NCBI GenBank assembly: GCA_002245135.1
Contig: NGBS01000987.1
Coordinates: 1 to 30,260, forward strand
Reading direction: 5' to 3'
Length of the DNA stretch: 30,260 nucleotides
Source of the DNA: Proteromonas lacertae
Taxonomy: Eukaryota; Sar; Bigyra; Opalinata; Proteromonadidae
Below the pieces are notes generated by a model, which was given only the letters and a program-made list of their open reading frames with translations, made no database searches and was not told the origin of the DNA. A program made the position numbers and the translations under genes. Positions 1 through 10,047 of this stretch are shown piece by piece. Position 1 is the stretch's first letter; each line of letters starts with the position of its first letter.

Positions 1-226
1 CTTTCTCATCTTATTAGCATACTTATTAATATGTCCTAACAATAATTGAGATACACTATTAATTTGGTAATGTCTTCATTCTTACATGTGATATAGTTTT
101 GAGCTGCAGTCTTAATTAAACCTAGGATAGTTTCAATAAATGCTCTAAGCACATTGATCTCTTTAACAAATAAATATACTGGTTTTTAGCTCTCTGCTCT
201 ATTACAAATATACTATCTGAATCCAT
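1..226 (-). pseudogene. Partial copy of the small helical protein gene of 15201-15614
   Basis: The reverse complement of this edge fragment matches the start of the gene at 15201-15614 on the right arm, including the leader region. Only the 5' part lies in the window and the rest is off the left edge. The family is not recognised. It stands back to back with the poly-Q gene that starts at 378, as the right-arm copy does with its own poly-Q gene. It is a fossil copy. Confidence 0.6.
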
Positions 227-377
227 TTATGTTGAAGAAGGGGGGGTATGAAAATATTCTATTAAAAAACCGCTAATTAGCATATTCGCGCTTCGAGCTT
301 CAAACCATAAAATGCATGAAACGGATATAAAATCTTAATTCTAACATTTTATTGGATATCTAATAATCATAATAATC

Positions 378-915
378 ATGTCATCAAAAATAGAAAACGG
401 AGTCAATTTCATCACTTTCAATCCTTCAGATAAATGTACGTCAAGTTTAGAGGGTATATGCTTAGAGCAGAATTAGCTAAGTCTGGCAAATGTCATTACA
501 TTACTTTCACTCCTGCTAGATATTTACTATTTAATCGTCAGCCGATTATGGATTTCAATGCTAAAGTAAAGGAGACTATAAAAAATGTTTGTGTCGAATC
601 AACAATTAAATTTACAGAAATATATTAAAATGAAGAATTCCTATCAGCAATTTGGATTAAATTTAGTAATTCCAGATAATGATAACAATCAACTGAAATG
701 TACTGCATGGAACAACATTATCAGTGATCCAACTTCTCACTTATTGAAGTATTGTGATTTCGAAGTAAGAATTAGACAGTGTATGGTTTTATCATCAATG
801 CAGAACAATACTCCGTATTATACTGTTTTACCTAAATTTGAAATATATTCAAGTTTTGCACCAGTTGAAGATATTCCAGTACCATCTACAGATGTACAAC
901 AACAACAACAACAAC

Positions 916-946
<31 letters not shown>

Positions 947-1071
947 CAGTAGTTAATCAATCAGTCACAATGGCATTTCAACCACCAACAATACCATACA
1001 CTAACAATAGTACTGGTTATAATCCATTTGTTTCAAGTTCTCAAGTTGCTCAACAACAACCACCCAAGTAA
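378..1071 (+). pseudogene. Poly-glutamine protein gene, left-arm copy
   Basis: This is the inverted-arm copy of the open gene at 14366-15052. It keeps the same MSSKIENG start, the basic/aromatic N-terminal half, a CAA-repeat tract of glutamines and the proline/asparagine-rich tail. The glutamine tract has changed composition and length relative to the right copy, as expected for a triplet repeat. The copy is broken, with about three breaks. The family is not recognised. It converges on the membrane-protein gene at 1106-2031. Confidence 0.75.
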
Positions 1072-1105
1072 ACAACAAAATGAAAAATGAAGATTAATTA
1101 AAAAA

Positions 1106-2031
1106 TTACATTATATCCCATTTAGTTATTTTGTTTTTAAATGGTAGTATTATTGATTGAGGCACTAACATACAACTATAATCAAAGTAGTAGGAAACTT
1201 ATTTTCTTCAGTGCATAAACTAAGACAATCTTGAGCTCCCCAATTAATTAACTCTAGTGTTTGATACTTACCTCTATTCGTTTGAAATACTAAATCTACA
1301 GTAAATTTTTCATTATCTTTATCTGGGTTGGGATCTTTACTTATATCTAAATGAGGAATTAAGTTATTGATAAATCTTGACATTTCACCATTATCACATT
1401 TTGTTGTTAGATCAAAATGTAAAATTGTGCTACTATTTTCCTTAAATTTGTAATAATTTAATATATCTATTTTCAAGTATTGTTCATAAACTTCAAATCT
1501 TGCATAAATATATTTCTGTAATGAAGTTAAATCACCATTTAAATACATGTATAATCTATCATCTACTCTCTTTAACAGTCTATTATTTTCATCTCCTTTA
1601 TGTGCATCATACAATTTCTGTGTAAAATTCCATACAGAGTCATTGAGAGTATATGGATCACCTAAATATGTTGCTATATCACTAATTCCACCAGCTGTTG
1701 GATCGTTTGATATTTTTTCATCGATAGTTCTTAACAAATCATGCATGCTAGCTTCATATTGATCTAATTTCGTTTTACCAATAACATCAACAACACTCTT
1801 AACTGACTCTGCATTATTGTTAGTTGTTACATCAATTTCTTTCAACATTTCTCTAATTGTTTTATCATCATCAGCTTTTTACCTAAATTGTTTGTTATCG
1901 TTGTAATAGACTTAGTTATAGCACCTGTATCTATTGAAACAGCTTGTTTTTTTAGTGGACCACCAAACATAAAATATAATAAAAGAATGATAAAATTAAG
2001 TTACTAGCATTATGAGGATTATTCTGATCAT
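1106..2031 (-). pseudogene. Single-pass membrane protein gene, left-arm copy
   Basis: This is the counterpart of 13401-14330. The central and C-terminal parts are nearly identical to the right copy, with about two substitutions in 170 residues. A stretch near residues 55-80 differs at many positions. The start overlaps the end of the ATPase copy, as on the right arm. The gene is broken, with about two or three breaks. The function is unknown. Its position beside capsid and packaging genes suggests a virion or assembly protein. Confidence 0.75.
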
Positions 2032-2863
2032 CATCAGTATCGGACGAATCAGAGGAAGAAGAGGAGGAACTAATGCTGGTATTTTCATTATCACTTTTAT
2101 AACCATTACTATCGTTTTTAATTTTCATATTAAAGTTTACACGAAATTCATGATTGCACAAATCGATGTAGAGGAATGAATGATTACTGTAATTGGTTGC
2201 ATACTTGTAATATTCTCTAAATTTACTGAAATCTACCCCAAATCTAAATTATTATGAACACTGTGTAGATTAGCTAAACTTAGATTTCTAAATACTAAGC
2301 AATAATCTAATTGTAGACGAACAGATGGTGTTAAATCTGTAACATATTGACTTGATATAATTACTTTTGACTTGTAATGACGGTTTTGATTTGAGTAGTT
2401 TTGAAACGGTCTTATTTGATAAATCGAATGATATATCATCGAATATAAAATATTTTCTGGGTAATTGTAGTTTTCTTTATCTATTTCTTTGATATTTTGC
2501 TAATACTGCTTCTAATACATTCACTTTATCTTCATTTACTATAGAATAGTAACAATGGTACTCTATTAAATTGAACTTCAACATATCAGTGATCTTTTCA
2601 TAAATAATATCCTTTGAAATTGTTCCTACAAAGAAATATACAGTTTGATCATAATTCTTCTTTAGCAAGTGTTGTATCATGTTAAATATAAGCGTTGTCT
2701 TTCCACTGTTCTTCTTAGCTAATATAAATATGTTGCAGAAAGGCTCTTCAAAATAATCATAGCCTAAAACAGTATCTCTTGATCTCTATTTAGTACCTTT
2801 AACTGCTGATTCTACTGGCGTTATGACAACGTCATTACATTTCTCTAGTTTTATTTTACTCAT
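2019..2863 (-). pseudogene. A32-type packaging ATPase gene, left-arm copy
   Basis: This is the inverted counterpart of the ATPase at 12565-13414, with the same MSKIKLEK start, NTP-binding region and serine/aspartate-rich tail. In the A32/FtsK family this ATPase drives genome packaging into the capsid. The copy is broken, with about four breaks. It lies between the capsid-like gene and the membrane-protein gene, an order shared by both arms. Confidence 0.8.
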
Positions 2864-2925
2864 TTAAAGAAAAAAATAAAAAACAATTATAAGGAATATA
2901 GTCATTATGTTGGTTATTAGTTAGT

Positions 2926-4366
2926 TTAAATAACACTTACAATTCCACTTCCATTAATTGTACACATTCTTCCTGTAACTATATAGAAACGATGAGTGAT
3001 ATTAAAGTTAGTGAAATCATTTGTACCAGGAGTAGACAACTCAAAAGTAATCTTTAAGTCACTAGCTAATGGTCTTCCTGATTGATTCTTGATATTATCC
3101 AAGTCTTTAGATCCAAAATTCAAAATTTCAAAGAACTTCTTTTCAAAAGGAATATGTCTTTTGAATATATCAAACCATGAATCTTTGAAATAATCTTGTA
3201 CAGTCATGTAACAATCATAATACTGCATTAATGAATAGTCTGGTTGATACACGAAATCGTTAATCATCCATCTGAATTGTGCATTTTCAGGAATTACTGC
3301 ATATCTATTTTCTGCTGTTTGACCTCCACCTGTTTGAGTTCCTTCGATCCATGGTCTATAGATAATGTAACGTAAGAATGGTCATTTGAACTGTTCAATG
3401 TAAAGGAATAGTTGAATTGTCCAGATCCACCTTGATTTACTGTTAATGTATGACACTTTACATCATTGAACTGGATTGGTTTAGATAAACAGTAACTTCT
3501 TGTATTGTTATTACATTGAGTATCCTTATTCAAATAAGCATAGAAATAAAAGTTCTTGAATTTAATTGAATCTGGTTTTATTCCATCTGCAGGCCAGTTT
3601 AATGCTGTTTCATTACCTTTATCATTATTAAAACCCATAATTTGTCCAAATTTAGGAGTTTGTTGGAAATTGAAACATAAATACATTCTTTCACCAAAGA
3701 ATACATCACTTTTCATTGATAGAAATGTATTGTAAAATTTATCTAAAAACATCTTTACACGAATAGTTTTAGACTTTTTGTACTGTTGATATTTATCTGT
3801 TAGTGTTGTAATTTGTTTATTTCCATCTTTATCCATTTCCCATTCATTCTCATCAAGAACTAAATGATCATGGTATTCATTATTCCATTTTAATTGAATT
3901 CCATCATAATAATTTGATTGATAAAAATGTCAGATCTTTTTCTCACTAATTCATCCATAAACACTCTATAGTGTTCATAATTGTCATCAAGCTTGACTAG
4001 ATCTGTTCCTGTATTATTACATAAACGAAATGCTGCTAATCCAAATCCTTCTTTCATTCCTTTTATATATTTTGGATATAAAGTATTATCACCTGCTACA
4101 TTACCACTACCATCAATTTTTTGAAATGCTCCAATTTTAGAAAGTGGAGTAGTTTCAATTTCGATATCATATTGAATGTAAGACTTTGCAAGGTTTATAA
4201 TGTTCTCACCACTTAATTCGAACCTTATTTCATCTGAATAAGTGTTATTTTTAAGTTGATAGAATGATTTTGTTTCCATTGGTGTCAACTTGACATACTG
4301 ATAAAAGGCCATCATTGCTGGAACGTCTACACCGTGTTTTTGCTCTTTTGGGATAGTTAGAGACAT
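2926..4366 (-). pseudogene. Major-capsid-like gene, left-arm copy
   Basis: This is the counterpart of 11044-12500, starting with MSLTIPKEQ. Long stretches are nearly identical to the right copy. The last 105 residues differ at only about two positions, but two or three short internal patches are quite different (near 3795-3835, 3609-3635 and 3305-3340). The gene is broken, with about three breaks. Assignment as the double jelly-roll capsid protein rests on size, on position next to the penton-like and ATPase genes, and on the beta-rich sequence, not on a clear motif. Confidence 0.65.
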
Positions 4367-4395
4367 CAGAAACAAAAATAAAAATAAAATAAAAA

Positions 4396-5359
4396 TTAGA
4401 CTTTAAAGACAACAATGTCTAAATTAAACTCGATATTATCAAGATTGAGTTCATAACCATTTTGTTGAGTAATCTGAATTGTAATGTGACAATTGGTATA
4501 AGTATTATTGAACATTTTGCTAGTATTAAGAATGTCATTGTTCTGGTATGTAATGAATGGTAACTCAGGGTTTGCTATTGGTATATTTTCTAACACATTT
4601 GAATCTTGAATGATGTTTACAATATCTAAACGAATGGATATCGCACTAACCCATATAAGAGATGGACGATATGGTTATTGAGTAAATGGGAAATCTACTG
4701 AAAATGCAGTTAATGCTCTTTCTGTTCCTTGAGGTCCTGGAACAAATTTATCATAACATAACCAATAGTTATTATTTGGAATACCTAATATCTTGTAGGC
4801 TAAATCTTTTGTTACTATTTCTATTTTTGAAATCCAAAAAATAGGTTTTGTTAAACTATATAATGCATTCATTTTACTTGCAATTTTTAAATGTCTGGTA
4901 TGTTCATCATCTTTATCATCTAGCTTAAATAAATCACCATTACCTTCTTTACAGGTGTATATAGTATATCCTTAACTATAAACAAATCATCATCAGGAAT
5001 TTCAAAATCTATATATTTTATAGAACGTATTCCATCATTGATTAACTTAATAATCTGATTCTCATCATAAAAACCTTCAGGAATTTGTACTGATGCACAT
5101 ACTGTGGGTTTTTCTGGCTGCGCCATCTTCTTCATCATAATCACATGTAAATAAGAACTGAAACGTATCGTTTGTCTCTGCTTGTATAGTAGGGAAAGAA
5201 TTAGGGACAACTGCGTGTAATAACGACACATGAGTATAATCTTGATCAAATGATGGTAAGGCTAAGTTCTTTTTTGTATCTATTCCCTACTCCAAATGTA
5301 CCTGTAGTCATTACCATATCAGAATTTAAATAGTATACACGGTGATTAGAGACTAACAT
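4396..5359 (-). pseudogene. Penton-like minor capsid gene, left-arm copy
   Basis: This is the counterpart of 10048-11013, with the same MLVSNHRVYY start and the same C-terminal strand-rich tail ending in VVFKV. It is broken, with about four breaks. It stands head to head with the gene at 5421, and only about 60 bases separate the two start codons. That gap contains the palindromic promoter-like motif at 5371-5406. Confidence 0.65.
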
Positions 5360-5420
5360 TTTGAAAAAATAATAATGTCAATATTGGTAATATTAGTAAT
5401 ATTGACACTATTTTTATTTT
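5360..5420. promoter_or_regulatory. Compact divergent promoter with a TGTCAATATT palindrome
   Basis: The 61 bases between the penton-like gene (minus) and the charged-protein gene (plus) contain the inverted half-sites GTCAATATT and AATATTGAC, twelve bases apart (about 5377-5406). The block beginning AATAATGTCAATAT at 5371 is closely matched at 17224, between another divergent gene pair. A T-rich leader follows, ending in TTTTTATTTTATGG at the start codon. Use as a bidirectional viral promoter is inferred from position and recurrence. Confidence 0.5.
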
Positions 5421-5950
5421 ATGGAAGATAATAAAAAACCTAAACATAGAACAGTTCCATTCAAATTAACAGAATTAGACAAACAAGTAATCATCAGAAG
5501 CTTCAGAAAAGACGGTAAAATCAGAGCTCCTACAAAATCGAAATTATATCATTTAATTTCAGAATCAAAATCAAAGTTTAAGACAGGTTGTTTTAATGGA
5601 CCAATCATTGAACAAGTAAAAGTACCTCTTAACGCGCCAAAACTAACCGCTTCAAACTTCGCTCAAGCCTTAAGTAAACACAAAGAACACAGAATTGCAG
5701 GTCAAAAGAAGACAAGAATGATGTTAGAACAGATTTTAGCACTACATAAGAAGGAAGAAGAGGATTTTTTACCTCCACAAGAGATAATTGACATAAAAGA
5801 TGACGAAATTAAGGTAAAAGAATAGATAAAATACGTAAAACCGGTCACAAAATCGAATGTAAACAGTTTAAGTGGTTTAGAAGACTTTTTTCCTGTTAAT
5901 TCAGTTCCCAGTTTAAGCCCAAAATCAATAACAGATAAAAGCATTATCTA
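5421..5950 (+). pseudogene. Lysine-rich charged protein of unknown function
   Basis: The reading frame starts MEDNKKPKHRTVPFKL and encodes a strongly basic, lysine-rich N-terminal half with a predicted helical middle and an acidic C-terminal end. There is no signal peptide or membrane segment, so a nuclear or virion DNA-associated role is possible but not shown. I do not recognise the family. The start codon lies only 16 bases beyond the end of the left arm, so the gene belongs to the spacer, or is the native divergent partner of the penton-like gene. The gene is broken, with about one break. Confidence 0.55.
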
Positions 5951-5997
5951 ATTGTATTATTTTTTATTTTTTTTTGTTAATTGATTTAAAATTTTTC

Positions 5998-6234
5998 TTA
6001 TGGGGAACGATATAATGACATTTTACTCTCTGTATTAGTATTTATACTCTATATGCTCACTCTGGCACTGTACAAATACTTCAAAGCACACAATTGTATT
6101 CCAAATGAGGTAGATATCGCAGACATTCGTTCAAATATGACTGATATGATGGAGAAGGCTTGCAGCATGACAAGACATTGGAAGATATAAAGGCATATAT
6201 AGACATTGTGAATAAAAGAAATAACACAGTTTAA
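5998..6234 (+). pseudogene. Remnant of a small single-pass membrane protein
   Basis: One frame here reads about 20 consecutive hydrophobic residues (ILLSVLVFILYMLTLALY), followed by a short charged helical tail with several methionines. That is a typical layout for a short type II or tail-anchored viral membrane protein. It is too short and too damaged to be certain, with about two breaks. It follows the charged protein on the same strand. No family is recognised. Confidence 0.35.
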
Positions 6235-6590
6235 ATAATTTGTAACGAATTAATTTTTTATTATATAATAAACGTCTATTTTTTCTGAGAAAGTAAAAAG
6301 ACTATTTATTTCATCAGTAGAGTCGAACACGTTTTCATCATTTAAATAGCAACAGTTTAACCATTAGACTAAATAATTGCCTAAAATAAAGTACATATGA
6401 TGATTCAGTTTGCACAATTTCGTTTGAAGAATAATTGATGAACAAGATTTACCTGAAGAAGAAAACTCATCTTTAATAATATAGAATAAAGGACCTGACA
6501 CACCAAATCAAACATTATTAAATTACGTGACATATGTCATATTTTGTCATATTTTATTTTTGCATTTTTTGGAATTTTCTAATTTCATAT
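6235..6590. other. AT-rich non-coding gap
   Basis: No convincing reading frame is present in these 356 bases. The only structure I can support is a tRNA-like Pol III unit on the minus strand near 6295-6378, described separately. The remainder is AT-rich sequence ahead of the small helical gene at 6591. Confidence 0.5.
6308..6378 (-). ncRNA. tRNA-like Pol III unit (decayed tRNA or short viral RNA gene)
   Basis: On the minus strand, TAGTCTAATGG (6371-6361) fits the Pol III A box TRGYNNARNNG exactly. GTTCGACTC (6328-6320) fits the B box GWTCRANNC exactly. The two are 32 bases apart, a tRNA-like spacing. A TTTTT terminator lies at 6299-6295. A cloverleaf can be drawn only weakly: acceptor, D and anticodon stems have several wobbles and mismatches, the T stem hardly pairs, and position 33 is not T. 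The triplet in the anticodon place would be TTT. It is therefore either a decayed tRNA or a short Pol III RNA gene. Confidence 0.3.
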
Positions 6591-6905
6591 ATGGATAATC
6601 TAATTAAAGATGAAGCAGAAAATAGTTTTGATTCTTTATATGAAATGTGTAATGTATATCTCAATAAGAAAGATGATGGGAGCAATGACTATCAAACATC
6701 AATTAAAATAGCATGCGAGATTATATTAAAATTAAAAAAATTAAATGAAGAATATTATTTAAGATTAGATGATATGGTATTACATCAAATGGGAAGATTA
6801 GAAGGAAAGAAAATAGCATGTCAATATTTACAAAGAGAATTAGAAAAACAATTAAATGAAATAATACCAAGTATAAACAATATGTTAAAATCAAATACAA
6901 ATTAA
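6591..6905 (+). CDS. Small helical protein, paralogue of 24109-24417
   Basis: This open frame of 104 residues starts MDNLIKDEAENSFDSLYEM. I chose this start because it aligns with the start of the right-hand paralogue; a longer in-frame start at 6534 adds only a hydrophobic, unmatched stretch. Both proteins share the pattern E-A-x(2)-F-D, then YxNxKDDGSxxYQ, KKLNE-Y-LxLD and a C-terminal heptad-like ELEK-I-P-NN-LK. The sequence is almost all helix, so a small coiled-coil adaptor is likely. Function unknown. It meets the gene at 6906-7378 tail to tail with the two stop codons touching. Confidence 0.7.
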   Translation: MDNLIKDEAENSFDSLYEMCNVYLNKKDDGSNDYQTSIKIACEIILKLKKLNEEYYLRLDDMVLHQMGRLEGKKIACQYLQRELEKQLNEIIPSINNMLKSNTN

Positions 6906-7378
6906 TTAGTCTTTATCATCTTCCATTCTGTTTTTAAAAATATTATATATTGAATTTAATTCTGAATTTGTATCGATTAAATAGAGATAATGATTTTTTA
7001 TATATCTAAAATTTTTAATAGTATTTGCATTCAAATTGAAATCTTCTTCAGAAATATATGCAAAATCTTCAACATAGAAAGTGTCCAGTTTATTAATTAA
7101 TTTTTCAAGTCTTATATAATATCCAGTCTATAAGATGTTAATTCAGATTTGCTAAATGCGGTAGCTATTTTGCTTCTGTTATATTTCAATTCGATATTTT
7201 TTATGAAAGTTACAAAAGACTTTATTTTATCTCTTAGATCAGTTTTATCTTTACTACTAAAATTTTCACTTAGATTTAATTTATAGACCCTTCTACTTAT
7301 ATCATTTAAAGTACTTATATAATTTTTAAGTACATCAAAGAATACATAGAATTCATATACTCTAGCAAAATTACTCAT
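6906..7378 (-). pseudogene. Unknown lysine/asparagine-rich helical protein
   Basis: The frame begins MSNFARVYEFYVFFDVLKN and encodes a charged, helical, cytoplasmic-looking protein with no recognised domain, expected to be about 155 residues. It ends in an acidic MEDDKD tail whose stop codon abuts that of the convergent gene at 6591-6905. It is broken, with about one break. A TTAATTAA run lies just upstream of the start (7390-7405). No counterpart is visible in the right-hand element. Confidence 0.5.
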
Positions 7379-7510
7379 ATTTTTTGGTATTAATTAATTA
7401 ATTAAATAGAAATACTACTAATAGGAATTCTTCTTCTAATTCAAATCTGATCCAAAGAATATAATATAATTCAAGTAAAAGAAAGAAATATAAAACAATA
7501 ATATAAAATA

Positions 7511-7518
7511 ATAAATAT
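7511..7518. repeat. Target-site duplication, left (ATAAATAT)
   Basis: These eight bases, directly before the hAT terminus, are repeated at 8604-8611 directly after the other terminus. The match is perfect, which suggests a fairly young insertion, although the sequence is simple. Confidence 0.85.
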
Positions 7519-8603
7519 CAGGGTTGTATTTATCAGTTACCGACGGAGATAGGTCAAAACCTATAGGTTATGCCTTGACTGTCGGTTGTTCAAGCCTTAC
7601 AAGCCGTATATTATAAAATCTATTTTAATTCATTATATACTAATTTTCTCTTCATAAAAACTATCTTATAATATATTTTAATACATGATTCATATATTTT
7701 CAATTCAATTAAATAATTTTTAACTTTTTATAAAGAATTACAATTTAATACTCAACAATAATTAGGTATTTTATATAATTATGTTCTTATTTATTTCTAC
7801 TAATCATCAGTTTCATTTGTAATCTATCACATGATAAATTTGATTTGGATAAGTTACTTATTTGTCCACCTTCTCGGAAAATATTCTTTCTGGCTCTGAA
7901 GATGTTGTTAGACTGTTTAAACTGTTATTGGCAAGTATGTATACCCTAGGAAACTTGAACTTTAATGATAGCCAGATATTTCTAATGGTTTCAGAGGTGT
8001 TGTAATGAATATCATATTGTAAATATTCTTGTACTTCATTTGGCATAATTAATCTCTTTCTTTTACTGCAAATGCATTTATCAAGGCTTTTATCTTTAAC
8101 ATATTATACCAAAAGGTTTTGTAAAAGTTAAAATTAAGATGTTTAAGCATATTTGCCTCTTTTAAGGCAATAACTTCACGAGCCGCTCCAATTGGTAAAA
8201 CTATACTCCTAGAATACAAAATGATAGATTATATTAGATACATTTATGATAATTTTAAGAAATGATTAATGTCAAGCTAAAAGTTTGCCATTTTTTCTTT
8301 CAATTTTTATAATCATTCTATACTTTATATTACATATATAACACAATAGAATAACTCATTGGTAAGGTTTAGATTCAATTATGAAGAAAGAAAAAAGCGC
8401 ATCGACGACGGTTAATTCGGTATTTTATAGAATGATATATAGAGCTTGAATTCAATATGTACAGTTAGATAATATTATTAATATTACATGTTTAGGAGGA
8501 GGTCAGCTAATAGTTACTACAGCCTGGTGTCGGTCAACATTTATTTATTGACCTACGACCGATCGGTTTTCTCCGTCGGTCATGACCGATTTATACAACC
8601 CTG
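7519..8603. mobile_element. hAT-family DNA transposon, 1085 bp, internally reduced
   Basis: The ends are inverted: CAGGGTTGTAT at 7519 and its complement ending ...ATACAACCCTG at 8603, with ACCGACGGAGA repeated subterminally. An 8-bp direct repeat ATAAATAT flanks it (7511-7518 and 8604-8611), the target-site duplication length typical of hAT elements. Inside, only the C-terminal end of a transposase remains (7858-8046, minus), so the copy is non-autonomous. The rest is AT-rich, with GGTC/ACCGA-rich subterminal repeats at both ends that probably served as transposase-binding sites. It landed in the spacer gene set after that arrived. Confidence 0.92.
7858..8046 (-). pseudogene. hAT transposase, C-terminal dimerisation fragment
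   Basis: The 62-residue frame contains W25 and FPRVYILAN (32-40), followed by TSSEPERIFSE (48-58). This fits the hAT C-terminal dimerisation pattern in which FP.L..LA is followed by a TS..SER.FS block. Only this end of the transposase survives. The RNase-H-like catalytic core and the BED zinc finger are missing from the 1.1-kb element. It could be a remnant after internal deletion, with mobility supplied in trans by a full-length relative. Upstream bases on the same strand (8047-8250) may hold further decayed coding sequence but show no clear motif. Confidence 0.75.
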
Positions 8604-8611
8604 ATAAATAT
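8604..8611. repeat. Target-site duplication, right (ATAAATAT)
   Basis: This is the second copy of the 8-bp hAT target-site duplication, immediately outside the CCCTG end of the transposon. Confidence 0.85.
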
Positions 8612-8712
8612 AGGTCGTAAAAGAATTGATATATATCTTTTAGAAATTTCTAAAGAAAAAAAATAATAAATAAATAATAATAAAATAGAAAAATTAATTT
8701 TTAATTTTCTAG

Positions 8713-10001
8713 ATGAACCCTTTCATCCCTCCTTATTATTATTATTCAAACTTTAATTATTATAGTCCACCACCATTTGGAGCGCTTTTATATTCCTCCT
8801 CACAAAATTATGGATTTAATCCCATGCCCATGCCATATCCAGGTATGGCACCTCCTAATATGTATGAACCACCTCCACCTATTCAAAATATTCCATTAGT
8901 TAGAAATTATGTTCCACCAAGAAATCTAGTTACAAATACTAATCCTGGTTTCAATTATTATCCTGGAAATATAGGAGTAGATTCAACACCTCAAATTAAT
9001 ATTCCTGACCCAGGATTTGTAACACCACCTCCCAAGAGAAGATTAGATTTCTAAAACATAAGTCCTCCAAAAATACTAAGAAAAGGAGGTATGCAGGTTC
9101 CAATGCCTAATCCAAATCAACCTGTTGTTAATCAACCTCCACCAAATGCACAACAGCGTAATAGAGTAGCAGAATTAGATTTACCAGATCAAACAACAAA
9201 AGAGATTTAAGAATAGCAGGTGATATATTAGAAAATCATCCTACTCGATTATTACATCTATCACATGAGACTAGAAGATATTATCTTGATTTAATCCAAA
9301 GAAGTGATAAAAATTATAGTAGAACATATCAAGTCAATTTTTTAGATAGAGTAGAAGGAAAGATCCAGATGCTGTAATTAAATTAATTACACAACAAGAT
9401 ATTCCATTAATTACTAAAATAAGAGAATATTTAGAAGATGTTAAATATATAAAAGTAACATTAAGTTTTAGAAGTGGTTATATAGGAGCAGACAATCCAG
9501 ATTATAATAATCCAAATGGTAATAAAATAACAAATTGGGTTTATTTAGAATGTAAACCTGTAGTTATTACAGAATCAGAAATAGGAACAGAACAGAAATA
9601 TTAAAAGGTAGAATAAGAACAGAAATAGGAACTTTATGGCATACTGAAAAATCAAGTTTAAAATTCAGACAAATTGGTGAAGTTGAAGTTCAATTAGTCA
9701 AAGCAACTGCTATGGCAGGTAGTGGTAAAAATAAAGAACTTCCAGATTGGATTAGAAATAAAAAATGTGTTATATCAATAGATAATAATAAAGAAAATGA
9801 TCAATTATGTTTCTATATGCTATAGCAGCAGCATTTTTCATGGTAATAATAATAATAAGAATTTAAATAGAGTAGAACAATATAAAGACTATGTTAAAGT
9901 TAACTACAATTATAGTATGTTATATTTCCCAGTAGATCCTATTAAACATAAATAACAAATTCATGAATTTGAAACAATAAATCATATAACATTAAATATA
10001 T
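8713..10001 (+). pseudogene. N-terminal part of a second, divergent PolB gene
   Basis: The region opens with a proline/tyrosine-rich segment (MNPFIPPYYYYSNFNYY) and later encodes LPDWIRNKKCVISI with a following CF, then LYFPVD and NHITLNIF. These match, in the same order, the N-terminal part of the right-hand PolB gene (KLPASLNNRKCVINL, LRFPVD, NHITINIF at 30.2-29.95 kb), but with only moderate identity, so this polymerase comes from a different lineage. The LP..(N)KK-VINI..CF block is known from N-terminal regions of Polinton-type polymerases. Similarity stops exactly where the right arm begins. The fragment is broken, with about four breaks. Confidence 0.75.
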
Positions 10002-10047
10002 TCAATATTACTAATATTACCAATATTGACATTATTATTTTTTCAAA
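10002..10047. promoter_or_regulatory. Right-arm copy of the TGTCAATATT promoter block
   Basis: This is the reverse-complement copy of the palindromic block at 5371-5405, here directly upstream of the penton-like start codon at 10048. The half-sites TCAATATT and AATATTGAC and the T-rich stretch before ATG are kept. The outermost bases of the palindrome are where similarity to the left arm ends. On this arm the divergent partner gene is replaced by the cut PolB fragment. Confidence 0.45.

Larger units (their letters stand above)
1..5405 (-). repeat. Left arm of a large inverted duplication (Polinton/adintovirus-like element)
   Basis: The first 5.4 kb match the reverse complement of 10002-15428 almost end to end. 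Base 1 pairs with about 15428, and base 5405 pairs with about 10002. The arm therefore carries the same gene block in reverse: penton-like, major-capsid-like, ATPase, membrane protein, poly-Q protein and the start of a small helical protein. It continues beyond the left edge. Protein-level differences between arms are about 2% over long stretches, apart from a few divergent patches. The copy is broken, with about ten breaks across its genes. The similarity suggests a fairly recent duplication or two related insertions. Confidence 0.95.

Noticed and set aside
898-951. Possible CRISPR-like or satellite array in the left arm
   Set aside because: It is a CAA triplet microsatellite encoding glutamines, without spacers.
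5702-5944. Minus-strand 80-residue frame
   Set aside because: It overlaps the charged protein gene antisense and has no features of its own.
10002-10037. Element terminus (terminal inverted repeat end) at the arm junction
   Set aside because: The palindrome there is explained as promoter sequence, and no 5-6 bp target duplication pairing 5405 and 10002 could be seen. A terminus is not excluded but is not supported.
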